From: Sabellastarte sp. h YS-2021 | Taxonomy: Eukaryota; Annelida; Polychaeta; Sabellida; Sabellidae | Reading direction: 5' to 3' | Assembly (NCBI GenBank): GCA_964017235.1 | Contig: OZ024928.1 | Span: forward strand, 87,043,566-87,107,565 | Length of the DNA: 64,000 nucleotides | In this document: positions 12,401 to 21,400 of the stretch, piece by piece | Numbering within the stretch: the stretch's first letter is position 1 | Layout: each line of letters opens with the position of its first letter | The notes under the pieces: generated by a model | The model's input: only the letters and a program-made list of their open reading frames with translations | The model's database searches: none | Told to the model about the DNA's origin: nothing | Position numbers and translations under genes: made by a program

Positions 12401-15400
12401 TCATGTAGGTACCTACAGTATAATGTATAGAAGTATTGTAAAATGTATTATTTATTTAAATTAAGATCACAAAGGCAGAGCAGCACATGAATTTCAATAA
12501 CATGTAAATCAAAGCAGACAACATGAAACTTAATGTCTGCTTTTTCAGGAATTATACTGTACTGGATATCAGGATAACTTTAGTTTGAAAGTAATTCCTA
12601 ATATCTAAGGATTTACACATAGTTTTGAATCTTTATAAACCAGAAGGCTGTTTCTGATTTGTAAACTAAGGATTAAAACTTTCCAATCCATTTATGTCTT
12701 TTGTATACAGCCAGCTAAAAGTTTTGAAATATCAATTAGGACTTTGCGATTTTTATTTTAGTATTGTCACAATTTTGATCAAATGAAAATATCAGTTGAT
12801 CACATCTTACCATGGTGACTAAAATATACATACTAATATTCACTAAAAGTGTTACTGATAAAATTATCCTAACCAATTCTTTTAAATTCATGGGAATTCA
12901 GAAATTTCAAAAGATAAGAATAACAAATTCTATGCACTAACCATGTAGAAAAAGGGTAGCATCAGCATTTTAGTTGTTTGTCAATGTGAAAGTATCACTT
13001 GAGAAAATATGTTTTATCAAATTTAATATTTAGTGAAATTTAAAAAATCCTAGTTCTGAAAAATTTTGTTCTTTCATACAAAGGATTTGTCTCACAAAAT
13101 TCTTATTTTAAAAATATGGATATTAATGAATATAAGAACAGATCATGAAAGCTGTTTTGACGTGATTTAATTCATTTGTGTTTAACAAGACAGGTAGTTT
13201 CAGAAAGCAATAAATAATACTATGCTGTAGTGATTCAGTAAAAATACATATCAAGAGCAAAAATAAATTTTCTACCCATAATATGCTAGATGGGAGGTAA
13301 TAATTGTCTCAACTGTTACTGTAACCATTATGCTTAGGTATTGCAACCATTTAATAGTCATATTTAACAGCATGAACATATTACCGGTCTTGTCCTGAAG
13401 TGTCCCATAATTGGAGCCCAACTGTCCTGGGCTCTGTCCCATCATGACTGTCACAAACTTCCTAGAATGAGTTAAGTTTTAAACATATTTTTTTCTGCAT
13501 GATTAAACAATGTAAATAACTAGACCCTTGACTGATAAAGTACCAACTTAAAATTTTAATATACATATATTAATAACTTTTTTATTTTAAAATGTTACTG
13601 GAAAAATTTCTCAAGGTCAGTGTTAATTTTTCATGGAAAAAAACATATATGACACTCCCACATTAATCTGGACTTTTATACACATAAAACAAAAAATAGT
13701 TTCAATAAAATTGTTAATTTAACTAAAATTCTTTTTAAATCCAACTTGTACAGCAGTATTGTACAAATTGGGATTATTTCATGGTGAAATTCTGCACAAG
13801 TTACAACTTATATAGCCAATCTTTACGAGTTGCAACTTGTACAAACTGCTTGTACAAGTTGCAACTTGTACGGGCTCTTTGTACAACTTGCAACTTGCAC
13901 AAATCTTAACTTGTACATAACATTTATTATTATGTAAATTTTATGCAGAGTGACATTCCACATGTTGGAGAGACACACATTAGTATGCAATTTACTCTCT
14001 CCCTCTCTTTATTTAAAGAAAAAAAATTGAGATATAAAGATCACTTAATACACAGTAATATATAATATTTATGGAAGATGAGGGAGTTAGATATATACAT
14101 TAGTAAATATGTAAATACTATGCCCTGTTACATCCCACATGTTTCAATGGGCTGGACTTAAAGCCACAACCACAGTGACAAAAGCAAGTGTTCAAAAATA
14201 CCAAAATTGTTAACTGTTGTTAATTGTTCATTTGCAAAAGATGTTATAGAAATATATACAATATAATTCTCTTACTATGGATTTTCTGTAGAAGTCAATC
14301 CCAACAGTTCCAATATAATTAGAAAGGAACTGATCATTGACATACTTGGAAAGAAGTGCACTTTTGCCAACTTGTACATCGCCTGAAATGAATAAAAATA
14401 AGAATGTTGTAAGTGGAACATTTGACAAGGCTTTTTATTTATTATGTAAGTTTATTTCCAGTGACATTTTATATCTGTATTTGATCTCATATGCTCCTGA
14501 CAGACCAAAAATTTTTTTTCACTGTTCAATCAGATCTGAAATGAAGTTAAGCTATTTGTCCCACAAGAAGCCACATAGGTACTCTGCTGCATCATTGTTG
14601 CTTATGCAATGTTAAGTCATGTTTAGCTTTCATTTCTATATTAATGATATGTCTACACATTTTCAGATATAGTTAGAAAGTGTGATTGTATTAAATGTTG
14701 CTGAATGTTAGCTTCATGTCCCTGTTGTGTCACCTTCTATCTCCTTAAGAACGTAACCTAAAAGTTATATCTAATTTGTCTAAATATTTTTGGCTATGTT
14801 GCTTTTGTTTACCACATGTTTCATGTACATGTTTTTCTTTTCAAATTCCTTCACATCAAAAGGTAGGCTTATATTTCTTTAGACTTAAAAATGGCACTAA
14901 AAAGCCGATCTTTTCAGTTGTCTGACACAATTTCACTCAGGACAAATCATGTGGTATATCAGTTTTCTTGCCCTTTTGACAGAATATCAACACCCTTTGT
15001 TTTCCATTGACTAGATGTTACAATAAGTTGTGAAAGTGGAACAGCTCTGTTACCAGTATAATGTACTCTTATATTGTCCTTCAAATCAAGATTTCTGAAG
15101 AAAAATATTTCTGACCGATGACCTAAAACTTTATGGCATATACAAGTGCTTGCTTGAAAATGAGTTCCTATGAAAAGAAGATAGAGAATGTGTATACATA
15201 GATATATAGTATGTATAAACAATCACTCACCAAGCATAAGGATCTTCATATTCTTAAGAGGTGGGCTTTCTGGGTTAGCTGCATGTTCATCTTCTTTGTC
15301 ATCTTCCTTTCCTTCATTTTTTTCTTCAGATCTATCTCCATTCCCTTCGTTCTTTGTGGCTTCTTCGTCCTCTTTTATTTTGTCACTCACCTCCTTTTTG

Positions 15401-18400
15401 ATCTCATCTTCATCTACTGTTTCATCATCACTCTCTTCATCTGGTGACTTTCCTTTTACAACCTTATTTGAAAGGGAAAAACGTGCACAAAAATAAACAT
15501 TTAAAGAAAGCATAATACCAACATCAAATTGGTGTCAAAAACAAAGGAGGATTTAAATAGCAGAAAGAAAATGCTTGAAATTGTGTTATAAATCTGCAAA
15601 CTAAAGAAATAAAGTGTAATAAATAATATTGCACATATGTTTACTTTATACCCTGAGCTCAATATTTTCTACATCTGCACCAAGATAAATGAAATATATC
15701 AATGTATTAACATCAATAAATGTGTTTAACTAAAAGTTCAAATTTCTTACAGAATGAACCAGCCAGTGAATTGCTTCATCAAAATTTTCTCCAGTGCTTG
15801 CACTTGTTTCAAAATATCCCATTCTGAAAACAAAATTGCCATTAATTGGTTATGGGTTTCAAAGTTAACAATAATGAGTAACATAAAAGATTGTGAAAAC
15901 TTTCCCAAGATTGAAGGTGAATATGTTTATAAATTATGCTAACCCGATCAGTATTATATCTTTCTTTCCAGTGCACTCCAGAAGTGCAATATATTCATTG
16001 CATTCTCACACTGAGACTGAACCTAACTAATACATGACATAACATATTTTGTACACATGTTGCTTTTATATGGGATTAAAATACATCTTATATACTTTTT
16101 GTGTATCCTTACCCCAACTCCTCTGCTTTTTTCTCTGCGGTTTCCTTTTTCACCTTGCGTTCTTCTGCCTTGTCAACTTTGTTGCCACACAAAACAATCT
16201 TTGCATCTGGGGCAGCTGGTTTAATGATATCCACCCATTTGTTTATATTTGTAAATGACTGCTCACTTGTGATATCAAAGGCCACAACAAAACCTCTTGC
16301 TCCCGGGAAGTATGCCTTTGTAATAGATAGGTACCTGCAATATATCCCATATTCCAATAATTTAATCAAAAATAATAAGTTTTTGAGGTTCAACTGAAAA
16401 GCAGTTATTCAAGTAGGCTAGGATACCTCCAAAATATTCATCATTTCATGTAGGTACCTACAGTATAATGTATAGAAGTATTGTAAAATGTATTATTTAT
16501 TTAAATTAAGATCACAAAGGCAGAGCAGCACATGAATTTCAATAACATGTAAATCAAAGCAGACAACATGAAACTTAATGTCTGCTTTTTCAGGAATTAT
16601 ACTGTACTGGATATCAGGATAACTTTAGTTTGAAAGTAATTCCTAATATCTAAGGATTTACACATAGTTTTGAATCTTTATAAACCAGAAGGCTGTTTCT
16701 GATTTGTAAACTAAGGATTAAAACTTTCCAATCCATTTATGTCTTTTGTATACAGCCAGCTAAAAGTTTTGAAATATCAATTAGGACTTTGCGATTTTTA
16801 TTTTAGTATTGTCACAATTTTGATCAAATGAAAATATCAGTTGATCACATCTTACCATGGTGACTAAAATATACATACTAATATTCACTAAAAGTGTTAC
16901 TGATAAAATTATCCTAACCAATTCTTTTAAATTCATGGGAATTCAGAAATTTCAAAAGATAAGAATAACAAATTCTATGCACTAACCATGTAGAAAAAGG
17001 GTAGCATCAGCATTTTAGTTGTTTGTCAATGTGAAAGTATCACTTGAGAAAATATGTTTTATCAAATTTAATATTTAGTGAAATTTAAAAAATCCTAGTT
17101 CTGAAAAATTTTGTTCTTTCATACAAAGGATTTGTCTCACAAAATTCTTATTTTAAAAATATGGATATTAATGAATATAAGAACAGATCATGAAAGCTGT
17201 TTTGACGTGATTTAATTCATTTGTGTTTAACAAGACAGGTAGTTTCAGAAAGCAATAAATAATACTATGCTGTAGTGATTCAGTAAAAATACATATCAAG
17301 AGCAAAAATAAATTTTCTACCCATAATATGCTAGATGGGAGGTAATAATTGTCTCAACTGTTACTGTAACCATTATGCTTAGGTATTGCAACCATTTAAT
17401 AGTCATATTTAACAGCATGAACATATTACCGGTCTTGTCCTGAAGTGTCCCATAATTGGAGCCCAACTGTCCTGGGCTCTGTCCCATCATGACTGTCACA
17501 AACTTCCTAGAATGAGTTTTACTAAATTGATATGTTGAAGCAGCAAAGTGTAAGGTTGAAGATGCAGAAAGAAATAGCTAAGGTAAGTGACAATTCTAAA
17601 TAAAAATGCACTATGTTTAAGTCTATAAGTTTATCTCACATATGTGGACACAGATACAGGTGCAAAAAAGGACAAGTGGGGTTTCCATACAAACGTTAGT
17701 GTAGATTTCTGCCCCAAATTAATAAATTCCACCCTGAATAACCTAAAATGTTTTGGCCAATACTATTAATTTCTTAAATTAAAGTAGTATGAGAGATGTG
17801 TGTACCCCAGAGCCTCTGGAAATAGCATGTGACATCATGAGATATAGAATAGATGAAAGGGTGCAAAGATTAGGAGTCTTACAGAAAAGTGTAAGTTATG
17901 TCAATGTGTAGGTGACAGAACACTCAAAAAGAGAAAATGTATTTAAATACTAAGAATCAAAACAAGACAATCTAACAGCAAGATTACAGTACTGATTTGT
18001 AATTTGTAACAGGTTCTGAATGTTTGAAACTTTTCGATGTTTGATTTATTTATTAACTGAATTATATTTATCGATGGGGATAACACAATAAATCAAAATA
18101 CAAATATTAATCAGTTGCAGCAATCCATATACCTTTGTGATATGAAGAATACGTCTCAATTACCGTAGCAAAAACATTCTGACAGAGATCTAAGATCAAA
18201 CTGTGATGTTGGACACTTACAATCTACAACCAATATACCTACCAAGAAACCAATATTTACACCTTACTGTTTCTGAGATACAGTTATAAGCTGGTCAATA
18301 TTTAAAAGGTCAAGAGGTCACTATGGTAAGATTAAAGTTCAAAAGAATGTCATAGCATGACATTACACACTTGCACAACATCCTCAGCCACTAAATCCCC

Positions 18401-21400
18401 CAGTATCACCTTTGTACACCATACAGTTTCCAAAAGATAGCCTGGACAAAGTGTTAACATTTTAGGGTCACTTCAGCAAGGTCAAAGGTAAAATCAAGGT
18501 TACACCAGGAAAATACACACTGACATTTAACAACTAATATCTCGCCCAAGAATCAACTTCCTATATATTATGGTTTATGAGATACGGCACAGAGGGAAGT
18601 TTAGTGGTCAGGGTCACTAAAACAAGGTTAAAGGTCAAATCAATGTCAAACCATGAGGTTGCACACTTACATCCTAAACCAATAATCTTAGTAATTATCA
18701 ACTTCCTACACCTTACAGTTTTCAAGCTCAAATCCTGGAAACACAAGATATAGCCTTGGCAAAATTTTGGGGGTATGGTCACTACAGCAAGGTCAAAGGT
18801 CAAATACAGATGTCACCATAAAATTTTGTTCCTACATCCCTCAAAGTCCCTACCAAGTATCAAGTCTCTCTACCTCAAGATACAGCCTGAACAAGAGTTT
18901 TCCCATGTTCAAAAATCCACCAGCCCAGCTGCCTGCCTGAACAGCCAGATACCATAGTTGAAAGGATACCCACACAGCCTTTAATAGCTGTAGGGTAAAA
19001 ACAATGAGAAACTGCAGTAGTTACCTCTTAAATAACATAAATAATTTAAATAAGCAATACAAAGTCCAGTAAAAGATACTGTTCAGTGTCAAAACCCCCA
19101 TCTTCAGTCAAGAAGACTGAAAATAATATTTGGAAGTTTTGGAGTTTTCGGAAGAAGTTATAAACATAAACTGAAGAACTGTATTATTTATTTCTACTAT
19201 TTTAGGAGGTATGGTGAGACACACATTAGTATGCAAATTTCTCTCGCACACTCTTTAACTATATACTTTTGAAAAAAAAATGGATATAAAGATCACATAA
19301 TATACAATTATACTATATACAGTATATGCTACTGTGGCCTAGCTGGTAACACACTTGTCTAGGAACACAGAGAACGTGGGTTCAATCCCAGGTACAGACA
19401 GACACATAGTGGCTCGGATGACCACTTAAAATGGCGGTCCTCTGTCATTGGGTCCTATCCCCAGTGGCAGGTTAAAGAACCTCAAGGACGTTGATAAATG
19501 GTCATCCTTGAGCCTCTATCTTCCAGTTAGGGGAATGTCAGTTACTTGTGAGTTGGGGCTGTACCTGTACAGTCGGATTGGTTAAATAGCGCTTTGAGTC
19601 CTGTAGTATATGGAGATATTGCGCTGAGTATAAATACATAATAATAATAATATGCTGTTTATGGAACATGAGGGAGTAACATAGAAATATATATAATATG
19701 TTATAGCAATATATACAATATAATTCTCTTACTATTGATTTTCTATAGAAGTCAATTCCAACAGTTGCAATATAATTAGGAAGGAACTGATCATTGACAT
19801 ACTTGGAAAGAAGTGCACTTTTGCCGACTTGTACATCACCTGAAATGAATAAAAACAGAGATTTTGTAAGGCTAAAGTTTTTTTATTTTAGCTAATGATG
19901 ATGGATAGCATAAATTTATTTCCAGTAAAATGTTGTTTCTGTGTTCAATCTTAAAAACCCCCGTGACACCACTGACTTACAACTTTCAATTTTTTATTGT
20001 TTACCCGGACCCAAAATGAAGTTAAAAGGAAGCTGTTAATGCAAACAAACACCCTTTCACAAAGTTTCCAGTGTTATTATTGTTTATGTTACATGTAAGT
20101 CACATTTAGCTTTTGTGTCTGAGTATGGAATTTATGGATATGTGAACACTCTTTTGGTGAGTTGTTGAAGTATGACTTTTGTTTACAAATATTACCAAAA
20201 GTATGTCAGCAGTTTTGTTCATGCTATTACTGAATAATAATAATAATAACACGTTGGCTTTGAGTCTTTGTTGTGTCAACATTGTCACGTTGAGAACTTA
20301 ATCGAAACATTTCATTTACACTTGTCTCAAGCATTTTACATTCTTAACTGTTACACGTTTGTGCTGGTGCCCCTGTTAACTTATGTTTTACACACACAAT
20401 GCATTCATTGCAGGACCATTCGCATCTTAAGGCCGGCCAACATTTCCTCTTGGAGTATTTTCAGAAATGGCATCAAAAATGAAAACAAAACAGAACAATC
20501 ATAAGTAAATATTTCCTCTCAATCTTCATTTTGTGTTAAAAAAATTTGCTGCATTTACTTTAGAGTTACAAATTTCTGCAGACATTCACCTAGTGGTTAG
20601 CTCTCGTTTGTGACCTGAGGATACCTGACATAGCCTTATTTCTAACCTAAATGTAAGGCCAGTGTGACAGGGGCTTTAAGTGGAATCTGACTATTATCTA
20701 ATATCTCAAGGTTGATAACTGATGGACTTTCTTTCCAGCTAGGCTTTCCATTCAACCATAGCACTTGTAGAACTACTGGTCAAATGACACAATGACACAA
20801 GAGTGTCTGGAAATGCTTCCTAAATATAAAAAAGCCATTCACAGTAAATTATATGGTGGTTTAAATAGGTGAAGAGTCAACAAATTAGCATGTACACAAT
20901 CGTTGCCTAGAGAAAAATGAGTAATAAAGTGTGATAGTTGTTCATTGCTTTTTGTTTGGTGAAGTCCACTTTGTATTCCCCTTCCACTATCGTGGTTCTA
21001 GGTACTCTGGAAGTTCTCCGAGTGAGCAGTTAGGCCTAGGATACTCACAACCAATCTTTTCAGTTTTAAAGCAGTTACAATTTATCTTTAGGGTGCTACA
21101 GCATATCTTGTTCACTTTTTAAAAAAAAATGGAGCCAGGTGATCTTGTACCAAGTGAAGATGAGTCATAGGTTCCCCTGATTATTGTACAGCAGTTATCA
21201 GTGCTTAGTGTTATATTACTAATATTTATTTTAGCAGTACTGAGCAGGCCAATGTTTTTGGTTCGATGATTTATCTTTTCACTCAGAACAAAATCATGTA
21301 TTTTGTCAGTCCCCAAACCTTTTGGTGGGATAAGTTGTACCAGCACCCTTGTTTAAAATTCGCTAGTTCTTATGATAAGTTGTGAAAGTGAAACATAACT

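Larger units (their letters stand above)
13482..17520. repeat. Tandem unit 3 (about 4.04 kb) of the poly-Rab array
   Basis: Direct repeat carrying exons 3, 4 and 5 of domain 1, linker 1 and exon 2 of domain 2. It matches unit 2 base for base over almost its entire length, introns included. Differences seen by eye include 15285 (A to E change in the linker) and the C at about 15116. The right edge is just beyond exon 3's acceptor, where the sequence changes to the single-copy intron. Confidence 0.9.

Noticed and set aside
5577-17520. Three or four separate Rab genes
   Set aside because: Linker exons run in frame from one domain's tail into the next domain's first strand with good splice sites, and no stop or initiator codon is present between modules.
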